A DNA stretch of 64,000 nt from Paenibacillus sp. FSL R7-0204 (GTDB taxonomy: Bacteria; Bacillota; Bacilli; Paenibacillales; Paenibacillaceae). Under the pieces are notes generated by a model. The model saw only the letters and a list, made by a program, of their open reading frames with translations, was not told where the DNA came from and ran no database searches. Both the position numbers and the translations under genes were made by a program. Positions 50,107 to 60,019 of the stretch are shown piece after piece. How positions within the stretch are numbered: the stretch's first letter is position 1; each line of letters begins with the position of its first letter. The stretch covers positions 2,542,001-2,606,000 of the forward strand of contig NZ_JBBOCA010000001.1 of the NCBI RefSeq assembly GCF_038002225.1, given 5' to 3'.

Positions 50107-51680
50107 TTGGGCGTGAGACCTTTATACTTTTTGAACACCTGATAGAAATATTTCGTATCGTTATACCCGGACTGCAGAGCGATATCCTCGATCCGCATTC
50201 CGGGATCTTTGAATAGCTGGCAGGCATGCTCGATGCGGACCTTGTGCAGATAATCGATGAAGCTGATCTTAAGCTGCTGCTTGAACAGCAGGCTTAAATA
50301 CCCGGGGGTAATATAGATCTCCCTGGCGACGATCTCGCGGTTGATATCCTTCATGAAGTGCTCGCCGATATAGCTCTTGGCCGCTTCGAGCAGCTTGTTG
50401 CTGTTCTTCTTGGACGTCAAATGCTCACTGACCCGCTGGGCCGTCTCCAGCAGCGACTGGAACAGGTTATCCAGACTGGAGCGGGACAGGACATGGATCA
50501 GCTCGGTCAGATTCTGCCCAAAGACTTTATTTACGTTGACATTGTTCTCAATACATAATTTATACAGGGCGAAGAACAGGGCGAAGCTCGACTTGATCAC
50601 CTGGTCCCTGGACACCGTCTCGGGCTGCAGGGCTACATTGAACAGCGTGAGCTTATCGGCAATGTCTCCGGGAGAACCGCCGCGTACCGCCTTCAGCACC
50701 TCCTGCTCCTCATGCAGGGGATAGGAGGATTGAGAGGACTCGGCATCGAATTCTCCGCTGTACTCCACGATTTTAGCAATGCCTGTGTAGTTCGTTGTAT
50801 TCAAGGCCTGGCAGGCCTCCACGAAGGAGTGGCGCAGATGCTCAATATTCTTGTCGATACTTCCGATCCCGGCAGACACGGTGAACCTCAAGAAGCTGGC
50901 GATATTCTCCTGAATAATCCGGATATAACCGCTTAAATCCTCCTGATCCGGCAGCTCGTCCATATTCAGGATTAGCACAATATCGTCCTGATGCTCGAAG
51001 GCAACACATAGCACAGCCTCCGGCAGCGACTCCTCGCAAATATTCTTCAGTCCGTACTTCAGCAGCTCCGTATCCTCATGCATATACTTCTCATGCAGCA
51101 GCTGGAAATTGTCGATCCGCAGCAGAATAATGCCATACAGCAGATAAGGGAAAACCAGCTGGTTCATCTTCAGATTAGCCAGCAGCCTGGAATACGAGGG
51201 ACTCTCGGTGAGAATGAGCTGGCTTAACGTCTTCTCCTTCAGCAGGGGCAGACTCTCCCGGAAGCCTTGCCGCAGATGCTCTAGCGTAGTAATCTCCAGC
51301 TTCTCCGATTGAATCTGCTCCGTGATGGCCAGAACCGTGCTCAGAATCTCCTGCCGGCGGCTCGGCTTCAGCAGATAATTGCTGACCCCGGATCTTATGG
51401 CTTGCTGGGCATAGGCGAAATCATCGTGTCCGCTCATGATGACCGATTTGACGCTGGGGTATTTCTCAGAGACAACCTTGATTAACTCCAGTCCGTCCAT
51501 TTGCGGCATCCGGATATCCGTTAGCATGATATCGACCGCATAGGTATCCAGGAGTTCAAGTGCCTCCAGGCCGTCTCTGGCTTCGCCTATAATATGGATG
51601 CCGTGCGACTGCCAGTCAATCAGGGTCCTTATGCCTACCCGCGCCCGCTCCTCATCATCCACAATAATCATATTATACAA
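50082..51680 (-). CDS. YesN-type response regulator with AraC output domain (module 3)
   Basis: A 532-residue regulator. The receiver domain (MIIVDDEERARVGIRTLIDW; phospho-acceptor in VDIMLTDIRMPQMDG, about D55; KPS switch in LLKPSRR) is followed by a long central helical region and a C-terminal AraC double helix-turn-helix (IVAREIYITPGYLSLLFKQQ, YNDTKYFYQVFKKYKGLTPN). It starts with TTG behind GGAGGGG (7 bp spacing). Its coding 3' end overlaps that of the GH115 gene by 25 bp. It acts with the kinase immediately upstream and probably activates the divergent transporter-GH42 operon. Confidence 0.92.
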   Translation of the reverse strand: MYNMIIVDDEERARVGIRTLIDWQSHGIHIIGEARDGLEALELLDTYAVDIMLTDIRMPQMDGLELIKVVSEKYPSVKSVIMSGHDDFAYAQQAIRSGVSNYLLKPSRRQEILSTVLAITEQIQSEKLEITTLEHLRQGFRESLPLLKEKTLSQLILTESPSYSRLLANLKMNQLVFPYLLYGIILLRIDNFQLLHEKYMHEDTELLKYGLKNICEESLPEAVLCVAFEHQDDIVLILNMDELPDQEDLSGYIRIIQENIASFLRFTVSAGIGSIDKNIEHLRHSFVEACQALNTTNYTGIAKIVEYSGEFDAESSQSSYPLHEEQEVLKAVRGGSPGDIADKLTLFNVALQPETVSRDQVIKSSFALFFALYKLCIENNVNVNKVFGQNLTELIHVLSRSSLDNLFQSLLETAQRVSEHLTSKKNSNKLLEAAKSYIGEHFMKDINREIVAREIYITPGYLSLLFKQQLKISFIDYLHKVRIEHACQLFKDPGMRIEDIALQSGYNDTKYFYQVFKKYKGLTPNQFRSNTE

Positions 51681-51730
51681 GGGACATCCCCTCCGATCTG
51701 TATTCGTATTGTCTGTCCGCCCGTCTGTGT

Positions 51731-53539
51731 CTATTCTTGCATGTCATTTACAATCACCGGAACTACGATCTCCACGCGCGTGCCCTCTCCGGGAACACTG
51801 GTATAATTCAAGGCATAGTCACCTTTATAAAAATGCTTCAGCCGTGCCTGTACGTTCTGCACTGCATAGCCGCCGACATCCCGGGCAGTGTACACATCTG
51901 TCTCGTCAGGCATGGCAAGAATCTTTTGCAGCGTCTCGCTGCTCATCCCGCCCCCGTTATCCTCAATCACGAACGTCAGCTGATCTCCGGTCCGCTGTCC
52001 GCTGATGCTTATTCGTCCGCCGCCGCGCTTGCGTTCAATGCCGTGGATCAGCGCGTTCTCAATGAACGGCTGCAGGCTGAGCTTCAGGATGACATAGGCG
52101 TACAGTTCCTCAGGAATGTCGATTATATACTCGAGAGATTCCTGGAACCGCATCTTCTGGAGCGACAGATACAGCTCAATCAGCTCTTTTTCCTTGGCTA
52201 CGCTGGTGAAGCTCTTGCCTTGGTTCAGACTTAACCGGAACAGACGGGAGAGGTTGATGACCATCTCGCTGATCTTGTCCTGCCCTGCCGCCTCCGCTTC
52301 CCAGAAGATCGTGTCGAGCATGTTGTAGAGAAAATGGGGGTTAATCTGGGATTGCAGCGCCTTCAGCTCCGCTTCCTGCTCCTTCAGCTTCAGCAGATAG
52401 GCATCGTCCACAAGTGCCTTGATGTTACCGACCATATTATTGTAGCCCCGGCTCAGCTGGCCGATCTCATCCCAATATTTGATCTCCACCTTCTCCTCGA
52501 ACTGCCCGTTCTGGAAGCGGCGCATGGACAGCAGCAGCGTCTTGATCGGCGCTGTCAGGAAGGAGGAGAAGAACATGAGCAGAGGGATACTAAGCACCAG
52601 GCTGGCTAATACCATGATGAGCACTGCCGATTTGATGGAATTAAGCTCCCCAGTCAGCGAGCGGAGCGGAACACTGTACAGGGTGATCCAGCCATCCTGG
52701 TTGATGTTGTAATTCAGCAGCGTATCCTTACCCTCCAGGCTGACGATGGTGTTGCCGGAGCGGATGCCGGCCTTCGCCTGCTTCATCACGAACCCTACCG
52801 CTTCGGGGCTATAGGTCTCTTTGCCTGCCGACAGAAGCTGGGCACCCCGTTCACTTAGAATGAGGATGCCGTGATCCTTGTCATACAGATTCGTCAGATA
52901 GGTTCTGCGGATCGTCTCCAGATTAATGCCGACGAACACAAAGCCGATCCGGTTCCCGTTCACAATATCACGGATAATCCGGGTCATGCCGAGCTTGTCA
53001 TTACGGTTGCTCTGAATGAATACATTGTTCCCTTCCGTCAGCGGGAACCAGTAGGAGGCACCATTCAAGGCAACGGTCTGTTTATAAGTATCATTTGAGG
53101 TAATTTTGCTCAAACTATACGCACCGCTGCTGTCATCGGTAGCAACCTGAAACAGCGGCTCGGACAAGCTGCCGTACAGAGCCAGATAGTCGAAGCTTCC
53201 GGTCACCAGCATCTGGTTCATGATCGACGCGGTGGGTCCGTTATAGAGCTGGTTTTCGATCTTCGCCGAATCCGGGGTATTGCTCCGCAGAGTGTCCTGA
53301 ACGACTGGAGCCAGGCTGAATACCGTGACCCAGTCGGCTAATGTCTTTTGCATACGGGCGAGATTACTGTCAATCTGCTTGAGCACACTCTGGTTGGAGT
53401 TGCTCACCTTATTGATAATCTGCTGCTTGGAGATCTTATAGGAATAAGCGCCCAGCGTGCAGGCCACCCCGGTAATCAGCAGGAAGATCAGTATGGTTAT
53501 CTTGTATCGCAGGTTCATATTCAAGTAGTAGCGCAGCAC
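51731..53539 (-). CDS. YesM-type sensor histidine kinase (module 3)
   Basis: A membrane kinase of about 602 residues: helix 1 (about 14-34, ITILIFLLITGVACTLGAYS), an extracellular dCache-like domain, helix 2 (about 300-322, AVLIMVLASLVLSIPLLMFF), HAMP, the His_kinase region (QSQINPHFLYNMLDTIFWEA) and HATPase (FIENALIHGIERKRGGG, IEDNGGGM, GGYAVQNVQARLKHFY). The frame is open to 53710, but GTG 53539 has AAAAAGG 11 bp upstream and gives a normal start (then LRYYLNMNLRYKI); ATG 53518 is the alternative. It lies 50 bp upstream of its regulator and is divergent from the binding protein. Confidence 0.92.
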   Translation of the reverse strand: MLRYYLNMNLRYKITILIFLLITGVACTLGAYSYKISKQQIINKVSNSNQSVLKQIDSNLARMQKTLADWVTVFSLAPVVQDTLRSNTPDSAKIENQLYNGPTASIMNQMLVTGSFDYLALYGSLSEPLFQVATDDSSGAYSLSKITSNDTYKQTVALNGASYWFPLTEGNNVFIQSNRNDKLGMTRIIRDIVNGNRIGFVFVGINLETIRRTYLTNLYDKDHGILILSERGAQLLSAGKETYSPEAVGFVMKQAKAGIRSGNTIVSLEGKDTLLNYNINQDGWITLYSVPLRSLTGELNSIKSAVLIMVLASLVLSIPLLMFFSSFLTAPIKTLLLSMRRFQNGQFEEKVEIKYWDEIGQLSRGYNNMVGNIKALVDDAYLLKLKEQEAELKALQSQINPHFLYNMLDTIFWEAEAAGQDKISEMVINLSRLFRLSLNQGKSFTSVAKEKELIELYLSLQKMRFQESLEYIIDIPEELYAYVILKLSLQPFIENALIHGIERKRGGGRISISGQRTGDQLTFVIEDNGGGMSSETLQKILAMPDETDVYTARDVGGYAVQNVQARLKHFYKGDYALNYTSVPGEGTRVEIVVPVIVNDMQE

Positions 53540-53730
53540 AGGATCACTAACCTTTTTGTTTTTTATCTTATGCGCAATGCCGAATATACACAAGGGAGCT
53601 GACAAACGAAGTCGACAATTTTCAACATTACTCTCTTTTTCTCTACTGACCCTGACTCTGGTGCTCTGGTACGATGTGTTCAGAAACAAAGAAAGCAACC
53701 CACGATCCATAACAAATAGGGGGAATTGAC

Positions 53731-55083
53731 ATGGTTATGAATTCAAAATCCACACGTAATATACTGCTGGTTACGGCCCTTGCGGCAGTCTCGGTGCTTA
53801 GCGCATGCGGAGGCGGTAATGACAAGAACAATAATGCAGGCAGCAGCACGAACGGCGGTACAACTGGCTCTACCGACAAGGAAGTGACGCTGCGTCTGTT
53901 CTCGAACCTTCCTGACCGTAAATCCGGCCAGGGGCTGGCAGAGCAAATGGTAATCGACAACTATATCAAAGCGAACCCCAATGTGAAGATCGATATCGAG
54001 ACCCTCGCCGAGGAGCCGTTCAAAAACAAGCTGAAGGCGTACATGGCCTCCAACGAAGCATTGGATGTGACCATGGTTCACGGCGGAGCAGAGCTGAATA
54101 CGCTGGTACAAGCCGGCTATGTGAAAGAGCTGGACCCTAAGGAATACGAAGGCGATACTTATAAATTCCTGCCGGGCGTGTACAAATCTTTTACCTTCAA
54201 TGATAAGCTGTATGGCTTGCCCCGCAACAGTGACTATGAAGTGATCTATTATAACAAAAAGCTGTTCGATGACAACGGCATCAAGATTCCTACCACCTAT
54301 GCCGAGTTGCTGGAAGCGGGCAAGCAGTTCCGCGCCAAAGGCATTGAGCCGATGTCGATGAACGGTAAGGATCTGTGGAGCTTCGCGGCCTTCTTCCAGG
54401 ACCTTGTCGTACGCCTCACCGGTGATCAGAACCTGATGCTGGATGCGGTAGCGAAGAAGAAGAATTTCACTGGCGACGAGAATTTCACCAAAGCTGCTGA
54501 GCTGCTGGCCCAGGCCAGAGACACCAAACTGTTCCAGGAATCGTTCATGACAGCGGACTACGGCGCTTCCCAGAACCTGTTCACGCAAGGACGGGCTGCT
54601 ATGTGGTACATGGGCTCTTGGGAAGCAGGGATGGCAACGAATGACAAGCTGCCGGAAGACTTCCGCAACAATGTGAATGTACTGAAATTCCCGGTTGTCG
54701 AAGGCGGCAAAGGCAAGGACACCGATCTTCTGGCCTGGAACGGCGGCGGATATTCACTGGTGAGCAGCTCGAAGCATCCTGAAGAAGCCAAGAAGTTCTT
54801 CGACTATATGATGTCCGCCGATCAATGGGCCAAGATTGTATGGGATACCGGAGCGGCTGTACCGGCACAGAAATATGAGCTTAGCGGCAAAGAGAGCGAA
54901 CTGCAGAAGCAATTGACTGAGGTTCTGACAGGGGCTACAAGCACAGCGGGTTCTATCGCCCTTGACTCCGGTACACCTAAGTTCAAGGATGATGCACAGA
55001 ATGCCTTCGGCAAGTTCTTCGCCGGCGGATCAACACCTGAGCAGCTGCTGGCCGATCTTCAAAAGGCTGCGGAAACACAATAA
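53731..55083 (+). CDS. Extracellular sugar-binding lipoprotein, CUT1 ABC transporter (module 3)
   Basis: A 450-residue family 1 solute-binding protein. The signal peptide (NILLVTALAAVSV) ends in the lipobox LSAC, followed by a Gly/Asn linker and the mature domain (VTLRLFSNLPDRKSGQGLAE). It is lipid-anchored outside and delivers an oligosaccharide to the permeases encoded next. ATG 53731 has GGGGG 7 bp upstream; a second ATG two codons on is possible. A hairpin separates it from the permeases, and no ATPase gene is present. Its substrate is probably the product later cut by GH42 and GH115. Confidence 0.93.
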   Translation: MVMNSKSTRNILLVTALAAVSVLSACGGGNDKNNNAGSSTNGGTTGSTDKEVTLRLFSNLPDRKSGQGLAEQMVIDNYIKANPNVKIDIETLAEEPFKNKLKAYMASNEALDVTMVHGGAELNTLVQAGYVKELDPKEYEGDTYKFLPGVYKSFTFNDKLYGLPRNSDYEVIYYNKKLFDDNGIKIPTTYAELLEAGKQFRAKGIEPMSMNGKDLWSFAAFFQDLVVRLTGDQNLMLDAVAKKKNFTGDENFTKAAELLAQARDTKLFQESFMTADYGASQNLFTQGRAAMWYMGSWEAGMATNDKLPEDFRNNVNVLKFPVVEGGKGKDTDLLAWNGGGYSLVSSSKHPEEAKKFFDYMMSADQWAKIVWDTGAAVPAQKYELSGKESELQKQLTEVLTGATSTAGSIALDSGTPKFKDDAQNAFGKFFAGGSTPEQLLADLQKAAETQ

Positions 55084-55129
55084 CAGATCACAAACACAGA
55101 TCATAGATCACCACTATAGAGAGTGAAAG

Positions 55130-55161
55130 GAGACGGGGCGGGAAGCATTCTTGCCCCTCTC
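55130..55161 (+). other. Intercistronic hairpin between binding protein and permease (module 3)
   Basis: GAGA-C-GGGGC pairs with GCCCC-TCTC around a 13-nt loop. It has the same position as the hairpins of modules 1 and 2 and lacks a strong T run. It overlaps a possible GAAAGGAG sequence, but the permease has its own start signal further on. Confidence 0.55.
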
Positions 55162-55188
55162 TAATCTTAAGGATGGAGTTGGAGTTCC

Positions 55189-56079
55189 ATGCAAAAAGTA
55201 TTTAACAACAAAATGGCAATCTTTCTGTTCGTCTTTCCGGGGATTCTCCTGTTCGCCCTGACCTTTCTCGTGCCGATTGTACTCAGCGCGTATTACTCGT
55301 TCAGAGACACCCTGTCTCCGGGAACGCCCTCGGCATTCATCGGATTCGCCAACTATACAGAGCTGCTGTTCCACGATTCACGGTTCTGGCTGGCACTTAG
55401 AAATGCTGTACTGCTCGGTTTGGGCTTTATCCTGATCCAACATCCGATTGCCATCTTTTTTGCCATTATGCTGGACCGTCTGGGCGGTAAGGCAGAGAAG
55501 TGGTTCAGAACGATTTTCTTCATCCCATGCGTCATTTCTGTAGTCGTTATTTCAAAAATGTGGCTGTCCCTGCTGGACCCTACCTTCGGCGCCTTCAACA
55601 AAATGCTCGATTCCCTGGGGCTTGGAATGCTAAAGCATGCCTGGCTGGGGGATAGCAGCACCGCGCTGATCTCCATGCTGTTCATCCTGATCTGGGCCGG
55701 CTTCGGATGGGGATTGCTGTTCTATTATGCAGGACTCAAAGGCATTCCCGATGATTTGTATGAAGCCGCTTCACTGGACGGAGCCTCCGGCTTCCGATTG
55801 CACTGGCGGATTACAGTTCCGCTGCTGTCACCGGTTATTACGGTGCAGATTACTTTGGCTATGATTACCGCCTTGAAACAGATGGAAACCGTGTTCCTGA
55901 CCACTAACGGCGGTCCCGGCGATTCCACCCAATTCCTGGCCGTGTATCTCTATAACAAGGCGTTCTCAGCCAGCCAATATGGTTATGCCAACGCCATCTC
56001 GATTCTGTTCATCATTGTCTGCCTGCTTGCCACCTATCTCAGCAACAAACTGACCCGCAGTGATGCGACGGAATTCTAA
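55189..56079 (+). CDS. CUT1 ABC transporter permease 1 (MalF type, module 3)
   Basis: A 296-residue six-helix permease. The first helix is FLFVFPGILLFALTFLVPIV and the EAA loop is EAASLDGASGFRLHWRITVP. The Shine-Dalgarno is GGATGGAG before GTTCC-ATG. It is followed after 12 bp by its partner permease and then by the GH42 gene. It forms the membrane channel for the module 3 binding protein. Confidence 0.93.
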   Translation: MQKVFNNKMAIFLFVFPGILLFALTFLVPIVLSAYYSFRDTLSPGTPSAFIGFANYTELLFHDSRFWLALRNAVLLGLGFILIQHPIAIFFAIMLDRLGGKAEKWFRTIFFIPCVISVVVISKMWLSLLDPTFGAFNKMLDSLGLGMLKHAWLGDSSTALISMLFILIWAGFGWGLLFYYAGLKGIPDDLYEAASLDGASGFRLHWRITVPLLSPVITVQITLAMITALKQMETVFLTTNGGPGDSTQFLAVYLYNKAFSASQYGYANAISILFIIVCLLATYLSNKLTRSDATEF

Positions 56080-56091
56080 GGAGGAATCACC

Positions 56092-56916
56092 ATGACAAAA
56101 AGCACAAAAACCATACTATGGGTGTTCTTCCTGATCGTCGCCCTGGTCCAGCTGTTCCCGCTCATCTGGCTGATTGATTTCTCATTCTTAAGCAGCAATG
56201 AGTTCTACTCCTCGAGCGTTCTGAAATGGCCGAGCGATCCCCAGTGGCAGAACTATATTAATGCCTGGGTGGACGGTAAATTCCTGCGCTATTTCATTAA
56301 CAGTGCCTTCGTTACCTCGGTAACCATTCTGTTAACAGTGATTCTGTCCCTTACGCTGGGCTATGCCTTTACCCGTATGCAGTGGAAGCTGCGCCCCATC
56401 TTCTTCACCATTATCCTGCTGGGGATTATGATTCCGATTCATGCAACTCTTTTGCCTAACTTTGCCATCTTCAAGGCGCTGGGCTTGACGAATTCCTATC
56501 TAGGGCTGATTCTGCCATACACCGCAGTGTCTGTACCTCTGGGAACCTTCATCCTGACAGGCTTCATGCGGAGCATTCCCCGAGCAATGGAAGAGTCCGC
56601 TGTAGTAGACGGCGCGAATATTTACCGGATTGTCTTTCAGATCATTGCACCGCTTACCGCCCCTGCACTGGTTACGGTCATCGTTACAACGTTCCTGAAC
56701 TGCTGGAATGAATTCATTATGGCATCGACCTTCCTCAGTAAAGATGCGCTGAAGACGCTGCCCTTCTCGGTCATGAACTTCGCCGGCCAGTATTCCTCAG
56801 ACTACGGCTCACAATTTGCGGTCATGGTGCTGACATCGATCCCGGCCATTGTCATCTACGCCATTTTCAATGAACAGATTACCAAGGGCGTGACGGCAGG
56901 TGCGGTAAAAGGCTAA
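56092..56916 (+). CDS. CUT1 ABC transporter permease 2 (MalG type, module 3)
   Basis: A 274-residue six-helix permease with an EAA-type loop ESAVVDGANIYRIVFQIIAP and the C-terminal KGVTAGAVKG tail of the MalG/MsmG group. It starts behind AAGGAGG and pairs with the upstream permease. The GH42 gene begins 94 bp downstream on the same strand, so uptake and hydrolysis are probably coexpressed. Confidence 0.93.
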   Translation: MTKSTKTILWVFFLIVALVQLFPLIWLIDFSFLSSNEFYSSSVLKWPSDPQWQNYINAWVDGKFLRYFINSAFVTSVTILLTVILSLTLGYAFTRMQWKLRPIFFTIILLGIMIPIHATLLPNFAIFKALGLTNSYLGLILPYTAVSVPLGTFILTGFMRSIPRAMEESAVVDGANIYRIVFQIIAPLTAPALVTVIVTTFLNCWNEFIMASTFLSKDALKTLPFSVMNFAGQYSSDYGSQFAVMVLTSIPAIVIYAIFNEQITKGVTAGAVKG

Positions 56917-57010
56917 ACTAAGCTATCAAAACGGTTAGCGTATGCTTCCGAAGCCAGTTTTGCGAAGAAATTCAGGATGTGTATGCTACAAAACTCTTAG
57001 GAGGATTATA

Positions 57011-59014
57011 ATGGATCACTTGTTATACGGCGTTGCTTATTATGATGAATATATGCCTTATGACCGTCTTACGCAGGACATCCAAATGATGAAGGATGCG
57101 GGTATTAATACTGTCCGGATTGCCGAGTCCACCTGGAGCACGCATGAGCCGCAGAACGGAGTATTCGACTTCTCTTCTGTACAGAGAGTGCTGGATGCGA
57201 TGCATGAGGCCGGAATTCATGTCATTGTGGGAACACCTACCTATGCGGTCCCGGCCTGGATGGTCAAGGAGCACCCGGAGGTGCTGGCCGTGACTGTGAA
57301 CGGGGAAGGCAAATATGGTGCCAGACAGATTATGGATATCACTAGTCCGGCGTATCTGTTCTACTCGGAGCGGATCATCCGCAAGCTGATGGCTGTGGTA
57401 CATAAGCATCCGGCAGTCATCGGCTACCAGATCGATAATGAGACCAAGCATTATGAGACAGCCGGAACGAACGTCCAGCTTAGATTCGTCAAATACATGA
57501 GGGAGACCTACGGAACGCTCGAAGCCATCAACCACCAGTTCGGTCTGGATTACTGGAGTAACCGGATCGACAGCTGGGAGGACTTCCCGTCCATGGTGGG
57601 GACGATCAACGGCAGCTTGGGGGCGGAATTCGCCCGGTTCCAGCGTGGACTGGTGAATGAGTTCCTGGCGTGGCAGGTCGGAATCGTGAATGAGTATAAG
57701 CAGCCGGGGCAATTCACCACCCATAATTTCGATTTCGAGTGGCGGGGGTATTCATTCGGCGTTCAGCCTTCGGTGGATCATTTTGCGGCTTCGCAGCCCT
57801 TTGACATTGCAGGTACAGATATTTATCACCCGTCCCAGGATCAGCTTACAGGTGCAGAGATTGCCTTCGGAGGAGATATGACCCGCTCGCTGAAGCAGGA
57901 TAACTACTTCGTGCTGGAGACCCAGGCGCAAGCGTTCCCGGAGTGGACGCCGTATCCGGGACAGCTGCGGCAGCTGGCATTCAGCCATCTGGGCTCAGGG
58001 GCTTCGATGGTCGCTTACTGGCATTGGCATTCTATTCATAACTCCTTCGAGACCTACTGGAAGGGGCTGCTCAGCCATGACTTCCTGCCGAATCCGGTAT
58101 ATAAGGAAGCCCAGACCATCGGCGCGGACTTCAAGCGGTTAAGCGATCAGCTGATCGGACTGAAGAAGACCAGCAAGGTGGCCGTTATGGTCAGTAATGA
58201 AGCACTGTCAGCGATCGAATGGTTCAAGCTGCCCGGCGGTTTGATCTATAATGATGTAGTCCGCTGGATGTATGATGAGCTCTATAAAATGAACATCGCC
58301 TGCGATTTCATCCAGCCGGGAAGTCCCCGTCTCAGCGAGTATGAGCTGGTTGTGGTTCCTGCGTTATACGCTGTCTCGGATGAGGCGCTTCAACAATTGA
58401 ATGCGTATGTCCGCAGCGGCGGCCATGTAGTCTATTCCTTCAAGAGCGGGTTCACCGATGAACAGGTGAAGGTACGTCATACGGCGCAGCCTGGGATCAT
58501 TCATGAGGCCTGCGGGATTGCTTACAGTCATTTTGCCACGCCGAATGCGGTTACGGGACTTACCGGCAAGCTGTTCCCTGAGGGATCGGAAGCAGGCGTT
58601 CATACCGTCCGCACTTGGATGGAGATGATCGTTCCCGGTTCAGCGGAGGTGCTGGCCAGCTACGATCATCAACAGTGGGGCGAATATGCTGCCGTCACCC
58701 GTAATACCTTCGGCGAAGGGACAGCCACCTACATCGGTTGTATGACCGGACCTGCCGCACTTGCAGAGATCCTGCGCGATACGCTCCGGATGGCCGGGTT
58801 ATGGGGAGCGGACCAGCGGCTGTCGTTCCCGCTCATCGTGAAGTCCGGCGTGAACCGCCAGGGCCGCACTATCCGTTACTACTATAACTACTCAGCCCAG
58901 CCGCTCAGCTTCCAATATCCGCATGAGGCTGGTCAGGAGCTGTTATCCGGGAATCCGGTAGCGCAGGATGAAGAACTTACACTTGATGCTTGGGGCGTTA
59001 TGATTATTAAATAA
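57011..59014 (+). CDS. GH42 beta-galactosidase
   Basis: A 667-residue enzyme releasing terminal beta-galactose from oligosaccharides. The catalytic barrel (about 1-390) has the acid/base in YQIDNETKHY (E144) and the nucleophile in VLETQAQAF (E303). A GH42 trimerisation-like domain (about 395-600; KVAVMVSNEALSAIEWFKLP, RSGGHVVYSFKSGFTDEQVK) and a C-terminal beta domain follow. No signal peptide, so it acts on sugars imported by the preceding transporter. ATG 57011 follows TTAGGAGG; the frame extends to 56942 without support. The zinc-cluster cysteines of some GH42 enzymes are not evident. Beside GH115 it suggests galactan-type substrates. Confidence 0.94.
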   Translation: MDHLLYGVAYYDEYMPYDRLTQDIQMMKDAGINTVRIAESTWSTHEPQNGVFDFSSVQRVLDAMHEAGIHVIVGTPTYAVPAWMVKEHPEVLAVTVNGEGKYGARQIMDITSPAYLFYSERIIRKLMAVVHKHPAVIGYQIDNETKHYETAGTNVQLRFVKYMRETYGTLEAINHQFGLDYWSNRIDSWEDFPSMVGTINGSLGAEFARFQRGLVNEFLAWQVGIVNEYKQPGQFTTHNFDFEWRGYSFGVQPSVDHFAASQPFDIAGTDIYHPSQDQLTGAEIAFGGDMTRSLKQDNYFVLETQAQAFPEWTPYPGQLRQLAFSHLGSGASMVAYWHWHSIHNSFETYWKGLLSHDFLPNPVYKEAQTIGADFKRLSDQLIGLKKTSKVAVMVSNEALSAIEWFKLPGGLIYNDVVRWMYDELYKMNIACDFIQPGSPRLSEYELVVVPALYAVSDEALQQLNAYVRSGGHVVYSFKSGFTDEQVKVRHTAQPGIIHEACGIAYSHFATPNAVTGLTGKLFPEGSEAGVHTVRTWMEMIVPGSAEVLASYDHQQWGEYAAVTRNTFGEGTATYIGCMTGPAALAEILRDTLRMAGLWGADQRLSFPLIVKSGVNRQGRTIRYYYNYSAQPLSFQYPHEAGQELLSGNPVAQDEELTLDAWGVMIIK

Positions 59015-59049
59015 ACCGGGCACTCCTGTTATACAATAGCTCTACCATG

Positions 59050-59082
59050 CCGCCGTCATCCCTTCAGAGCCGATGACGGCGG
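59050..59082. other. Hairpin overlapping the 3' end of the AraC gene
   Basis: CCGCCGTCATC (59050-59060) and GATGACGGCGG (59072-59082) are a perfect 11-bp inverted repeat spanning the AraC stop codon, between convergent genes. It lacks a T run on either side. It may still act as a bidirectional terminator or mRNA end stabiliser. Confidence 0.5.
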
Positions 59083-59838
59083 ATATCCCTTCAGGCTCTT
59101 GAACACATTGCTGAAATACGCCACATCATGATACCCGCAATGCTCAGCCACCTCCGATACATTGAAGCCTCCCGCAGACAGAATCATTTCGGCGTTATTC
59201 ACCCGGACCTTGTTCAGGAATTCCTTGCAGGTGTACCCGGTATTCTGCTTGAACAGCTTGCCGAGATAGACCGGACTCAGTCCGATGCCTTCCGCCAGAT
59301 CCCTGATCGTAACCTCCTCCGCATAGTGATCCATGATATAAGCCATTACCTTATGGATTCGCGGATCAAGCAGCGGTGCCTCCTGATGATAGGCGATGTT
59401 AAGCAGACGATAGATAATCAGCTGAAAAATCGCCCGGGCCTTCATCCTGTAGAGCGGCTGGGAGCTCATCCAGATATGCGAGAATTCCCTGATATCCTCC
59501 AGGATTTCTTTGGTCATCCAGCCCTTGGTTACGGCCGCGAACGGCAGATGCACCGGATTGTCCGCTCCTTCCCAGAAGAAGTTGAACGCATAGGAATGCA
59601 TAGGTGCCTCTGCGAACGTATGGGCTTCCCGGATACTGCCGGAAGGGACATAGAGAATATCACCGGCTTCCACCGGGAACCGCTCCCCGTTAATGTAATA
59701 GACCGCTTTGCCTTCCACAATGAACGTCAGATCATGGAAATCGATAGGGCTGCTGACAATCTCCCACTCTGCAAAAGACCTGCGGTCCACGAACAGCACA
59801 ATGTTCGGCACAAGCGGTTCGTATGTATGAATGTCCAT
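59056..59838 (-). CDS. AraC-family regulator with cupin domain (module 3)
   Basis: A 260-residue regulator. The N-terminal cupin-like domain (about 15-100; HDLTFIVEGKAVYYINGERF, EAGDILYVPSGSIREAHTF) precedes an AraC double helix-turn-helix (about 160-258; IRDLAEGIGLSPVYLGKLFK, CGYHDVAYFSNVFKSLKGYP). It is convergent with GH42 and starts with ATG behind GAGGAGGAAGG. It probably senses a sugar and tunes the adjacent galactosidase/transporter operon, but the target is not shown by the sequence. Confidence 0.9.
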   Translation of the reverse strand: MDIHTYEPLVPNIVLFVDRRSFAEWEIVSSPIDFHDLTFIVEGKAVYYINGERFPVEAGDILYVPSGSIREAHTFAEAPMHSYAFNFFWEGADNPVHLPFAAVTKGWMTKEILEDIREFSHIWMSSQPLYRMKARAIFQLIIYRLLNIAYHQEAPLLDPRIHKVMAYIMDHYAEEVTIRDLAEGIGLSPVYLGKLFKQNTGYTCKEFLNKVRVNNAEMILSAGGFNVSEVAEHCGYHDVAYFSNVFKSLKGYPPSSALKG

Positions 59839-59957
59839 ACCGGACCTTCCTCCTCACTGCTGTAACGCTGATGCACACCACATTATTTTACCACCGGGCC
59901 TATGCTGTGCACACCTGTCATATCATAGTACCTTGAGGATCAGGCAGGGAAATGGAA

Positions 59958-59986
59958 TTGTTCCGTCCGTAATTTCCTGCTATACT
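59958..59986 (+). promoter_or_regulatory. Sigma-A promoter of the fusB-like gene
   Basis: TTGTTC (59958-59963), a spacer of exactly 17 bp and TATACT (59981-59986). Transcription should begin near 59993, giving a leader of about 200 nt before the structural gene. Confidence 0.65.
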
Positions 59987-60019
59987 TTTGACAGGTTAGT
60001 TGGATAGGGGGTTACACGG

